From contig NZ_FPIR01000013.1 in the NCBI RefSeq assembly GCF_900119155.1, positions 1 through 64,000 on the forward strand: DNA of 64,000 nucleotides, in the 5' to 3' direction. Positions 35,476 to 45,311 of this stretch are shown in pieces. The position numbers were made by a program, and so were the translations under genes. The stretch is from Ruminococcus sp. YE71. GTDB taxonomy: Bacteria > Bacillota > Clostridia > Oscillospirales > Ruminococcaceae. Position 1 is the first letter of the stretch, and each line of letters starts with the position of its first letter. The notes under the pieces were generated by a model. That model made no database searches, was not told the origin of the DNA, and was given only the letters and a program-made list of their open reading frames with translations.

Positions 35476-38400
35476 ATGAACGACATCATACTTTCATGCG
35501 GCTGGAGTTTCTGCAAACTGCCGTTCGGCAGCGAGTGTCCGCAGCCCGATTCTTTCGCCCCTGTGGAGCTGCCGCATGACTGGCTGATTTACGATACAAA
35601 AAATCTTTACGAGACTTCTACGGGCTGGTACAGAAAGACCATCACCGTTCCCGACGACGGAAAGCGGACGTCCATTCGTTTTGAGGGCGTTTATATGGAC
35701 AGTAAAGTCTATGTGAACGGCGTTTTGGCAGGGGAGTGGAAGTACGGCTATACAACTTTCGAGTTCGATATTACCGACCTCGTTAAGCCCGGCGAGAACG
35801 TCATTACCGTGCGGGTGGACTACATCGAGCCTAATTCGCGGTGGTATTCGGGCGCGGGCATCTTCCGCAAGGTGCTGCTGCGGCGTTATGCGCAGACTCA
35901 TATCCTGCCCGACGGTGTGTATATCTCGGCGCGGAACGACGGCAGCGTGACTGTTATGACCGAGGCGGCGCGTCCCGCGGATGAATCCGTCGAGGGTTAC
36001 CGCGTTAGAACGAAGCTGTATAAGAAGACCGACGGCGAACCTCAGCTCCTGACTCTCTGCGACAGCAATATGTGCGCCGCAGACCGCAGTGTTCTGCCCG
36101 ACTACCTCACAGCCGACGGTTTCAGGTACTCGGTCAACGAACAGCGCCTGAACGTTGACGAGCCGCAGCTTTGGGACATCACCGACCCTCAGCTCTATCT
36201 CTGCGAGGTGTATATTCTCAAAAACGGTGAGGTCATCGACAGTGTGAGCAGTGATTTCGGTTTCCGAAGCGCGGAATTCACTGCCGACAAGGGCTTTTTC
36301 CTTAACGGCAGACACGTCAAGCTGCATGGCGCTTGTCAGCATCACGACCTGGGAGCTCTCGGCGCGGCGGTCAACAAAGCGGCGCTCAGACGTCAGTTCG
36401 TCAAGCTCCGCGAGATGGGCATCAACGCTATCCGCACCAGCCACAATCCGCCCTCGGTGGAGTTCATGGAGCTTGCTGATGAGATGGGATTTCTCATCCT
36501 CTCCGAGTGCTTCGATATGTGGGAGCTGAAAAAGACCGACTACGATTACGCGCGTTTTTTCCCCGAGTGGCACCGCCGCGATGTGGCTTCGTGGGTGCGC
36601 CGCGACAGGAATCATCCCTCGGTGTTTGCGTGGAGCATCGGGAACGAGATCTACGACACTCACGCTTCCGACCGCGGTCAGGAAGTCACTTCGATGCTGA
36701 TGCACGAAGTCCGCAGGCATGACCCCTTCGGCAACGGATATGTCACCATCGGCTCGAACTACATGGGCAGTGAACCTGCACGCAGATGCGCCGACATCCT
36801 CAAGACCGCAGGCTACAACTACGCCGAGCGTCTCTATGACGAGCACCACGCCGAACATCCCGACTGGTTCATTTACGGCAGCGAGACTTCTTCGGTGGTG
36901 CAGAGCAGAGGCATCTACCATTTCCCGAAGGAGCAGGCGATACTTTGCGACGACGACGAACAGTGCTCCGCCCTCGGAAACAGCTCCCCGGGCTGGGCGG
37001 CACGTTCCACCGAGTCCTGCATCATTCCCGACCGTGACGCCGAGTTCTGCGCGGGTCAGTTCATCTGGACGGGCTTCGACTACATCGGCGAACCGACCCC
37101 GTACTCGACCAAGAACAGCTACTTCGGACAGATCGACACCGCGGGATTTTTCAAGGACAGCGCGTACATTTTCCGCGCTGCGTGGACTGACTGCAAGACC
37201 GCACCTTTCGTCCACCTCTACCCCTACTGGGACTGGAACGAGGGCGAGATCATTGATGTGAGGGCGGCGACAAATGCTCCTCTCGTCAGACTGTTCCTCA
37301 ACGGCGAACAGATTGCGGAGCAGACCATCGACGTGCTTCACGGCGACACTTACACCCTTGACGCGAAGGTCGCTTTCGTCAGGGGCGAGCTCACGGCGGT
37401 GGCTTACGATGAAGAGGGCAGGGAAGTCGCACGCGACACCCGCCGCAGTTTCGGTGATACGGCATCGGTTCGTCTGACCCCTGACAAGACCGAGTTGACT
37501 GCCGACGGTAAAGACCTCGTTTTCATCGAGATAGACGCCCTCGACCGTGACGGCAATACCGTTGACAACGCCAACGACCGCGTGACCGTCAGCGTTTCGG
37601 GCGCGGGCAGGCTCGTCGGTCTCGACAACGGCGATTCCACCGACTACGATCGGTACAAGGGCACTTCCAGACGGCTTTTCTCGGGCAAGCTGCTTGCCAT
37701 TGTGGCGGCAACGACCGAAGCGGGCGAGATAACTGTGACGGTCAAACCCAACGGTCTGCCCGAAAGTACTCTGAACCTTACTTCGTCCGCCCACGAGACA
37801 GTTACCGAGACAGACTGCATCGACGAGTGCAGACCCTGCGACGCCGACTGCGTCAATGCAGAGGACGATATTCCCGTCCGCAGGATCGGTCTCATTCCCG
37901 AATGCCGCGAGTTTTCGCCGAGCCGCCGCGAGATCAGGGTCAGGACGGTCGTTTATCCCGAAAATGCAACGTATTCAAAGGACATCGACTACCGCCTGAC
38001 AACGGTCAGCGGCATCGACGTGAACAACGCGGTCATCAGGGAGCGCTCAGCAGAGGGTGTGACCATCGAAGCAATGGGCGACGGCGTCATCTACCTCAAG
38101 GCGCTCTGTAAGAACGGCACCGATAAATATCATGTGCTCTCGACGGTGAAACTGACTGCCGACGGTCTCGGATGCGCCTGCATCGACCCGTACAGCATGG
38201 TTTACGGCGGTCTCTACAGCCTGTCGGACGGTAATGTCTGTGACGGTCTCGATCACGGTGCGACCATCGGCGGCGAGGGCGGATGGTTCGGCTTCACGAA
38301 CGTCGATTTCGGCGCGGTGGGAAGCGACACGGTGACCGTGCCGATCTTCGCGAACACTTTAACGCCTGTCCGCATCCGCTTCTATGATGGTTCTCCTGCC

Positions 38401-38934
38401 GCGGGCGGCGAGCTTATCGGCGATTTCGAGTACGGCCTGACCCCGATCTGGCTGACCTACCAGCCGATGACCTACAAGCTCTCGAAGGTGCTTACGGGCG
38501 TTCACACCATCTGCATCGGTTCGGACGAACGCTACGACGTGCAGGGATTCGTGTTTGAGCGCCGCGCCAAGGAGACTTCAGAGCTGGCTGCGGTCAACTG
38601 TGAGAACATCTACGGCGACAAATTCACGATCGGTACCGACGCTGTGACAGGCATCGGAAACAACGTGATGCTGAGTTTCGGCGAGTTCGATTTTGCCGAG
38701 GCGGTGGACACGATCGTTATCTGCGGACGTTCGCAGCTGCCTGTGAACAGCATCCACATCATCTTTTTTGATGAAAATGGCGCCGAGATACGCCGCGAGC
38801 TCTGCGAATTTGAGCAGGCGGACGACTACACCTGCCGCGAGTTTGCGATAGGTGCTGTCCGAGGAAAAGTCAAAGTTCAGCTCTGCTTCCTCCCGGGCAG
38901 CGACTTTGACCTGAAGTCGATAAAATTCAGATAA
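35476..38934 (+). CDS. Glycoside hydrolase family 2 (beta-galactosidase-like), multidomain
   Basis: A 1152-residue cytoplasmic-type glycosidase; no signal peptide. Order: jelly-roll sugar-binding domain (1-170), Ig-like domain (170-270), TIM barrel (270-570) with acid/base Glu391 in WSIGNEIYD and nucleophile Glu470 in FIYGSETSS, then a DUF4982-like domain, an Ig-like segment with SVSGAGRLVGLDNGD, and two C-terminal beta-sandwich regions resembling carbohydrate-binding modules. Beta-galactosidase is likely, but other family-2 activities are possible. ATG 35476 is ten bases after AGGAG; a GTG at 35467 is too close. Single-gene unit. Confidence 0.9.
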   Translation: MNDIILSCGWSFCKLPFGSECPQPDSFAPVELPHDWLIYDTKNLYETSTGWYRKTITVPDDGKRTSIRFEGVYMDSKVYVNGVLAGEWKYGYTTFEFDITDLVKPGENVITVRVDYIEPNSRWYSGAGIFRKVLLRRYAQTHILPDGVYISARNDGSVTVMTEAARPADESVEGYRVRTKLYKKTDGEPQLLTLCDSNMCAADRSVLPDYLTADGFRYSVNEQRLNVDEPQLWDITDPQLYLCEVYILKNGEVIDSVSSDFGFRSAEFTADKGFFLNGRHVKLHGACQHHDLGALGAAVNKAALRRQFVKLREMGINAIRTSHNPPSVEFMELADEMGFLILSECFDMWELKKTDYDYARFFPEWHRRDVASWVRRDRNHPSVFAWSIGNEIYDTHASDRGQEVTSMLMHEVRRHDPFGNGYVTIGSNYMGSEPARRCADILKTAGYNYAERLYDEHHAEHPDWFIYGSETSSVVQSRGIYHFPKEQAILCDDDEQCSALGNSSPGWAARSTESCIIPDRDAEFCAGQFIWTGFDYIGEPTPYSTKNSYFGQIDTAGFFKDSAYIFRAAWTDCKTAPFVHLYPYWDWNEGEIIDVRAATNAPLVRLFLNGEQIAEQTIDVLHGDTYTLDAKVAFVRGELTAVAYDEEGREVARDTRRSFGDTASVRLTPDKTELTADGKDLVFIEIDALDRDGNTVDNANDRVTVSVSGAGRLVGLDNGDSTDYDRYKGTSRRLFSGKLLAIVAATTEAGEITVTVKPNGLPESTLNLTSSAHETVTETDCIDECRPCDADCVNAEDDIPVRRIGLIPECREFSPSRREIRVRTVVYPENATYSKDIDYRLTTVSGIDVNNAVIRERSAEGVTIEAMGDGVIYLKALCKNGTDKYHVLSTVKLTADGLGCACIDPYSMVYGGLYSLSDGNVCDGLDHGATIGGEGGWFGFTNVDFGAVGSDTVTVPIFANTLTPVRIRFYDGSPAAGGELIGDFEYGLTPIWLTYQPMTYKLSKVLTGVHTICIGSDERYDVQGFVFERRAKETSELAAVNCENIYGDKFTIGTDAVTGIGNNVMLSFGEFDFAEAVDTIVICGRSQLPVNSIHIIFFDENGAEIRRELCEFEQADDYTCREFAIGAVRGKVKVQLCFLPGSDFDLKSIKFR

Positions 38935-38942
38935 ATGTACAT

Positions 38943-38982
38943 AAAAACGGACAACTGATGTGCGAATCAGCTGTCCGTTTTT
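38943..38982. terminator. Shared terminator between the glycosidase gene and the polyamine operon
   Basis: AAAAACGGACA (38943-38953) pairs with TGTCCGTTTTT (38972-38982), with an inner TGAT/ATCA. A and T runs on both sides let it serve both converging units. Confidence 0.92.
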
Positions 38983-38988
38983 TTTACG

Positions 38989-39864
38989 CTATTTTTCGGT
39001 AATGACTTTGTAGCAGGTCGGTCTGCGGTCGCGGAACAGACCCCATTCGAGCCTTGCTTTGTCAAGCTCCGCAAGGTCAAATTCGGAAGTCAGGACACAG
39101 TCGCCCTCGCGCTCGGCCTGTGCGATCACCTCACCGACGCCGTCAGTGATAAACGACGAACCGTAGAACCGAAGCGCCGAACTCTGTCCGCCGTTTTCCT
39201 CTGTCGGTTCAACAGTTTCGAGCCCGTAGCGGTTTGCGGCGATCACGGGGATCATGTTTGTGGCCGCGTGGCCTTTCATGCAGCGACGCCAGTGCGGCAT
39301 ACTGTCGGTTTCGAGGATAGGCTCGGCACCGATCGCGGTCGGGTAGAGCAGAAGCTCGGCACCCATAAGCGCCATCGCACGGGCGGTCTCGGGAAACCAC
39401 TGATCCCAGCAGATCCCGACGCCAATTCGGCCGAAACGAGTGTTCCAGACCTTGAAACCTGTGTCGCCGGGCGTGAAATAAAACTTTTCCTGATAGTAGT
39501 GGTCGTCGGGGATATGCGTTTTGCGGTAAACGCCGAGCACCGAGCCGTCAGCGTCGATCATGGCGACGGAGTTGAACAGGGTGTTGCCGCTCCGTTCGTA
39601 AAAGCTGACAGGAATAACGACATTCAGCTCGGCACAAACCTTTGAAAAGTGCAGAACAGCGTCATTCTCGGTGACAGACTTTGCGAATGCATAGTAGTCA
39701 TATCGCCGCTCCTGACAGAAATACTGACGCTCAAAAAGCTCGGGCAAGAGTATGACATTTGCGCCGTCAGCCGCAGCTTTACGCACAAGCTTCTCGGCGT
39801 GTGCGATGTTTTCACCCACATCTCGCGAGCAGTTCATCTGAACCGCTGCTGCTTTTATCTTCAT
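38989..39864 (-). CDS. aguB: N-carbamoylputrescine amidase
   Basis: Hydrolyses N-carbamoylputrescine to putrescine, CO2 and ammonia. The 291-residue nitrilase-fold protein has the full triad: Glu42 in LLPELFE, Lys115 in YRKTHIP and Cys152 in GICWDQWFPE. Its ATG overlaps the aguA stop (ATGA), with AGGAG inside aguA; longer in-frame starts upstream would run deep into aguA. Last gene of the polyamine operon and third step of the arginine-agmatine-putrescine route. Confidence 0.95.
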   Translation of the reverse strand: MKIKAAAVQMNCSRDVGENIAHAEKLVRKAAADGANVILLPELFERQYFCQERRYDYYAFAKSVTENDAVLHFSKVCAELNVVIPVSFYERSGNTLFNSVAMIDADGSVLGVYRKTHIPDDHYYQEKFYFTPGDTGFKVWNTRFGRIGVGICWDQWFPETARAMALMGAELLLYPTAIGAEPILETDSMPHWRRCMKGHAATNMIPVIAANRYGLETVEPTEENGGQSSALRFYGSSFITDGVGEVIAQAEREGDCVLTSEFDLAELDKARLEWGLFRDRRPTCYKVITEK

Positions 39865-40979
39865 TTCAGGTCGTCTCCTTTCGGGATCTGTTGAGTGATG
39901 CAGTGGATGTTTCCGCCGCCGACGATTATCTGCCGCGCCTGTATCGGAACGATTTTTCTGCTCCTGCACCATTCGGTCATGAGTCGCACTGCGCGTTCGT
40001 CGCTCTCAGCGTTTTCACCGCCGAACTGCGGCAGCAGAACTTTACCGTTAGTGAAGTAAAAGTTCACATAGCTTGCCGCGAGTCTTTCGCCGACTTCTCG
40101 GACATCTTCGCCTTCCTCGAACACATATCCGTCGAGTTCTTCCTGAGTGATGCAGACGGGATGATCAGGGATAGGCAGCTTGTGGATTGTGAATTTTCTG
40201 CCTTTAGCGTCGGTCTCTTTTTCAAGAACATCAAGGCACGCTTTCGACATTTTATGCTGAGGATCGTTCGCATCATCAGTCCATGCAAGAACGACCTCAG
40301 CAGGTCCGATGAACGCACAAACGTTGTCAACGTGCTCATTTGTCTCGTCGTTATAGATTCCTCTCGGAAGCCAGATGACTTTTTTGCCGCCCAGATGATC
40401 ACACAAAATACGTGCAATATCGTCTTTAGAAAGGTGCGGATTTCGTCCCTGACTCAAAAGGCAGCTCTCTGTAACAAGGATAGTACCTTCACCGTCGGAA
40501 TGTATCGAACCGCCTTCAAGCACGAAATTTTGAGCGTCGTAGTAGTGAACTGCGAGCTTCTCACAAATGCTTTTGGCAAGCTTGTTGTCATTATCCCAGT
40601 GGGCATAAAGCCCGTCAGATTCGCCGCCCCATGCGTTGAACTGCCAGTCTATCCCTCGGATCTCATGACCGTTTGTTACAAATGTCGGAGCGGTGTCTCT
40701 TGCCCAGGCATCGTCTGTCGGTATCTCTAACAGGGTGATATTCTGTACACCTGCAAGCATTTTCTCAGCAATATGCTTTGTGAACGAACTGACGACAACA
40801 TACACATTTTCGTCTTCAGCAATCTCACGTATTATCTGCGAAAAAACTTCCTGAGCGGGTTTCGCCTCGTCGATCCACGAACCTCTCCGCTCGGGGAAGA
40901 TCATGATGGTGCCATGGTGCGGCTCATACTCGGCAGGCATCCTGAAACCGTCCGCAGACGGCGTATTTACAAGCTTCAT
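39861..40979 (-). CDS. aguA: Agmatine deiminase
   Basis: Converts agmatine to N-carbamoylputrescine and ammonia. The 372-residue protein has the family start DGFRMPAEYEPHHGTIMIFP, WARDTAPTF, and the nucleophile cysteine in GGGNIHCITQQIP (about Cys360). It overlaps nspC by 4 bp (ATGA) and aguB by 4 bp, so the three are translated together. Confidence 0.96.
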   Translation of the reverse strand: MKLVNTPSADGFRMPAEYEPHHGTIMIFPERRGSWIDEAKPAQEVFSQIIREIAEDENVYVVVSSFTKHIAEKMLAGVQNITLLEIPTDDAWARDTAPTFVTNGHEIRGIDWQFNAWGGESDGLYAHWDNDNKLAKSICEKLAVHYYDAQNFVLEGGSIHSDGEGTILVTESCLLSQGRNPHLSKDDIARILCDHLGGKKVIWLPRGIYNDETNEHVDNVCAFIGPAEVVLAWTDDANDPQHKMSKACLDVLEKETDAKGRKFTIHKLPIPDHPVCITQEELDGYVFEEGEDVREVGERLAASYVNFYFTNGKVLLPQFGGENAESDERAVRLMTEWCRSRKIVPIQARQIIVGGGNIHCITQQIPKGDDLK

Positions 40980-42112
40980 GACAGCCTCCCCTTGAAATCT
41001 TCGTAGCCGAACCTCCGAACGAGTTCGTAGCTGCCGTCGGCGTGGAGAATCCCGATATCTGGCAGCGGCATCCCGTTGAAAGTGTTGTTTTTGACCATCG
41101 AATAGATCGCCATGTCCTCAAAACACAGCCTGTCGCCGACTTCGAGCGGCTGATCGAAGCTGTAATCGCCGATGATATCGCCTGCGAGGCAGGTTCGTGA
41201 AGACAGCCTATAACTGTACGCTTTTTCTCCCTCTTTTCCCGAAAGGAACAGTGGCGGACGATAAGGCATCTCAAGAACATCGGGCATATGACAGGCAGCC
41301 GATGCATCTAAAACTGCGATTTTGCGCCCGTTTTCGACGATATCCATCACTTCTGTCACCAGATAACCTGCGTTCAGAGCGACAGCTTCGCCCGGTTCGA
41401 GATAGACCTCAACGTTGTATCTATCCCTAAAATCGGACACAAGTTTCACTAGCAGATCACGGTCGTAATCGGCACGGGTGATATGATGCCCGCCGCCGAA
41501 ATTGACCCATTTCACCCTGCTAAGGTACTTCCCGAATTTCTCCTCGACTGCTTTGAGCGTCACTTCAAGTGCGTCGGAATTCTGCTCGCAAAGCGTGTGA
41601 AAATGCAGTCCGTCGAGACACGCTACCACCTCATCAGTGAGGTCGCACGCCCTGACTCCGAGCCGCGAGCCCGACGCACACGGGTCATATATCGGCTCTT
41701 CCTGCGTCGAACATTCGGGATTGACGCGCAATCCGATGCTTTTACCTGCACATCTGTCCTTAAATTTGTACAGCTGAGCAATTGAATTGAAAACGATATG
41801 GTCTGACAGACTCGCTACTTCCTCAAATTCGCTGTCTTTGTACGCAGGGCAGTAGGTGTGAACTTCACCCTTAAATTCTTCATGTCCGAGTTTTGCTTCA
41901 TACAGACCGCTCGCAGTGGTGCCGTCCATATATTCAGCGATCATCGGATAGACAGAAAACATAGAAAATGCTTTCTGAGCGAGCAGTATCTTACAGCCTG
42001 CCCGTTCTTTTACGTCCTTCAGTATGCGAAGATTTTTCAGAAGTTTCGCTTCGTCGAGAACATAGCAGGGTGTTTCAATAGTCCTGAAAATCGGACTGAT
42101 AACTTCTAACAT
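40976..42112 (-). CDS. nspC: Carboxyspermidine/carboxynorspermidine decarboxylase
   Basis: A PLP enzyme of the alanine-racemase fold that removes CO2 from carboxyspermidine. The 378-residue protein opens with ETPCYVLDEAKLLKNL and has the PLP lysine in LLAQKAFS (Lys47). A glycine-rich phosphate loop (NFGGGHHIT) and the late DASAACHMPDVLEMPYRP segment identify the NspC branch rather than LysA. It starts 1 bp after the dehydrogenase gene. Confidence 0.94.
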   Translation of the reverse strand: MLEVISPIFRTIETPCYVLDEAKLLKNLRILKDVKERAGCKILLAQKAFSMFSVYPMIAEYMDGTTASGLYEAKLGHEEFKGEVHTYCPAYKDSEFEEVASLSDHIVFNSIAQLYKFKDRCAGKSIGLRVNPECSTQEEPIYDPCASGSRLGVRACDLTDEVVACLDGLHFHTLCEQNSDALEVTLKAVEEKFGKYLSRVKWVNFGGGHHITRADYDRDLLVKLVSDFRDRYNVEVYLEPGEAVALNAGYLVTEVMDIVENGRKIAVLDASAACHMPDVLEMPYRPPLFLSGKEGEKAYSYRLSSRTCLAGDIIGDYSFDQPLEVGDRLCFEDMAIYSMVKNNTFNGMPLPDIGILHADGSYELVRRFGYEDFKGRLS

Positions 42113-42113
42113 A

Positions 42114-43367
<1,254 letters not shown>

Positions 43368-43399
43368 GTTTATGTCCTCCTTGAAAATGATATTTTAGT

Positions 43400-43706
43400 T
43401 TTTTAGTTTCTTGTCTTTCACCTGTCTGAATGAATCGGATCAGTTCCTCGACATCATCAAAACCGTCGTAATCTCCGAAGATACCCTCACGGTGATAGAC
43501 GATGCCGTTCTTTTCGTTTATTTCAAGACGGTCGGGAAGTTCTTCCTCGCCTATCTTTTTGCAAACAAAGTGAAGCAGTATGGTTTTATCTTCGACAGCA
43601 TACCCTTTCGGCATTCATTGGTGCAGCCGAAGCAGTGCGCGGCTTTCTTTTCGGCTGTGCATTTTCTGTTTTCGAACCATCCTTTGTCGGGACAGTCTTC
43701 CGAAGA
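43400..43706 (-). pseudogene. Broken cysteine-rich reading frame inside the polyamine operon
   Basis: Directly after the GNAT stop and in the same frame, 51 open codons (43706-43554) encode a cysteine-rich stretch with CTAEKKAAHCFGCTNECRKG and KPYCFTLFAKR, then TAG. The coding sense continues one base out of frame as GEEELPDRLEINEKNGIVYHREG and GDYDGFDDVEELIRFIQTG. A single-base loss at about 43552 explains the change. No start codon with a ribosome site precedes it. It looks like a decayed small zinc-binding protein or lost C-terminal domain of the GNAT; a sequencing error is not excluded. Confidence 0.6.
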
Positions 43707-44174
43707 TCACCCGATGACCAGCCCCATCTCCGACACGAGCGGCTCAAAGCCGCAGCTTTCGTAAAGCGGTCTGCCCATGTCCGTCGCTTCAAGCCCGACC
43801 ATGCTGACGCCGTGTTCCTTCGCGTCTTCGAGAAGCATCCTGACCATTCGCGCCGCGATGCCCCTCCGCCGATAGTCGGGAGCGGTGTACATATTCATAA
43901 TGTAGGCTCTTTTTCCTGTGGGCTCGTGATAGGTCGGCATTATATTATAGTAGCTGATGCCGCCCGTCCCGATGATTTTTTCGCCGTCGAACACAAGAAA
44001 CGCCGTGTGCGAACCTTCCGAAAGCGCCTGCTGATAGTAAGCCTTTGAAGCCGTTCCGACCACTGACATATCAGTATCATCTGAGAGCCTGTTCGCGGCT
44101 CTGAGCACGATGACCCGAGTTTCGGTCAGCAGTTCCAGATCGTTCAAGTCCGCTTTTCTGTACACTAAACCCAT
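43707..44174 (-). CDS. GNAT-family N-acetyltransferase in the polyamine operon
   Basis: A 155-residue acetyltransferase. The acetyl-CoA motif is YTAPDYRRRGIAARMVRML (about residues 95-113), preceded by the strand AYIMNMY and followed by LEATDMGRPLYESCGF. It begins at the base after the speE stop, so it is co-expressed with polyamine genes. Acetylation of a polyamine is a natural guess, but the fold alone does not show the acceptor. The reading frame continues past its TGA into a cysteine-rich stretch, described as a separate pseudogene. Confidence 0.88.
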   Translation of the reverse strand: MGLVYRKADLNDLELLTETRVIVLRAANRLSDDTDMSVVGTASKAYYQQALSEGSHTAFLVFDGEKIIGTGGISYYNIMPTYHEPTGKRAYIMNMYTAPDYRRRGIAARMVRMLLEDAKEHGVSMVGLEATDMGRPLYESCGFEPLVSEMGLVIG

Positions 44175-45032
44175 TTAAGAGCGTTCCTCTTCTTCGAGCA
44201 GTTCCTCAACATATCTCGGCAGCATGAACGCGCCTGTGTGCAGGTTTGTCGTGTAGTACCAGGTCTTCAAGCCCCTCGCCTTCCAGCGCTCGGCGTCGAG
44301 GTCGTGCAGCGGGTGATACTTCTTGCTCGCGAAGCCGAACAGCCAGTAACCCGACGGGCAGGTCGGGATATGTGCCTGATACACGCGGCTGATCGGGAAA
44401 CTTCGGTACGCCTTGCGGTGCATGGCGCGGCAGGCATCCTCGTCCTCGTCGAAAAATGGCGAACCGTGCTGATAGACCATCACGCCGTCTTCTTTGAGTG
44501 CCTTGTAGCAGCTGCCGTAGAACTCCTTTGTGAACAGCCCCGCCGTGTGTCCGAACGGGTCGGTGGAGTCGTTGATGATGAGGTCGTACTCGCCCTCCTT
44601 GCCGCGCAGGAAACGCAGACCGTCGCGGTAGTAGACCTTGACGCGGGGGTCGTCGAGCCCCTTTGCGTTGTCAGGGAAGAACTCCTGACAGACCTTGACG
44701 AACAGTTCGTCGGGTTCAACAACGTCGATCTCCTCGATCTCCTCGTAGTAGCTGAGCTCTCTCGCCACGCCGCCGTCGCCGCCGCCGATGACCAGCACCT
44801 TCTTGACGTTCGGGTGTACCGCCATCGGAACGTGTACGATCATCTCGTCGTAGGTGAACTCGTCCTGCTCCGAGAAGATAACGCTGCCGTCCGACGTGAT
44901 GAACCTGCCGAACTCGGGCGACTCGAACACGTCGATCCTTCTGAAATCGCTGTCCCCCGAGAAGAGCTGACGCTCGACGCGGATAGACATTTTAACATTA
45001 GCCGTGTGCATTTCCGAAAACCAGAAATCCAA
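44175..45032 (-). CDS. speE: Spermidine synthase-family aminopropyltransferase
   Basis: Transfers an aminopropyl group from decarboxylated SAM to a polyamine. The 285-residue protein has the family start FWFSEMHTANVK, the cofactor loop GGGDGG (83-88) and the catalytic aspartate region IINDSTDPFG. A TTG at 45032 is the likely start: GGAGG lies eight bases before it, whereas a GTG at 45041 overlaps that site. No speD (SAM decarboxylase) is in the window, so its donor must come from elsewhere or its role may differ. Confidence 0.92.
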   Translation of the reverse strand: MDFWFSEMHTANVKMSIRVERQLFSGDSDFRRIDVFESPEFGRFITSDGSVIFSEQDEFTYDEMIVHVPMAVHPNVKKVLVIGGGDGGVARELSYYEEIEEIDVVEPDELFVKVCQEFFPDNAKGLDDPRVKVYYRDGLRFLRGKEGEYDLIINDSTDPFGHTAGLFTKEFYGSCYKALKEDGVMVYQHGSPFFDEDEDACRAMHRKAYRSFPISRVYQAHIPTCPSGYWLFGFASKKYHPLHDLDAERWKARGLKTWYYTTNLHTGAFMLPRYVEELLEEEERS

Positions 45033-45091
45033 ACCGCTCACCTCCGGTAGAAATGAATAGTGAATACAGAATAATGAATAATTAACAATAT

Positions 45092-45304
45092 TTAAACACC
45101 ATTATAGAATCTGATGATTATAAGTATAACAGCCAGCATCGGGATAAATACTATGTACCCGATGATCCTGAGCGCAACTAATATTTTACTGTTTTGGTCA
45201 ACCTTTTCACCCTTACGTCTGCGCTTCATTACGGTCATTATCAGTACATACAGCAGAACAACGATAAGTGCCGCCCACAGCATTACATTCCAAAAGCCTG
45301 CCAT
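45092..45304 (-). CDS. Small two-helix membrane protein in the polyamine operon
   Basis: A 70-residue protein: helix one at about residues 5-24, a basic loop (KRRRKGEKVD), helix two at about 41-64. AAAGGA precedes the ATG, which lies 7 bp after the decarboxylase stop. It has no recognisable family. A helper role in polyamine transport or enzyme anchoring is speculation. A longer in-frame version would overlap the decarboxylase gene and is unlikely. Confidence 0.65.
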   Translation of the reverse strand: MAGFWNVMLWAALIVVLLYVLIMTVMKRRRKGEKVDQNSKILVALRIIGYIVFIPMLAVILIIIRFYNGV

Positions 45305-45311
45305 GCCTGAT

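Noticed and set aside
35494-37794. 766-codon open frame antisense to the glycoside hydrolase
   Set aside because: Same cause: a shadow of the real gene, Arg/Val-rich composition, no ribosome site.
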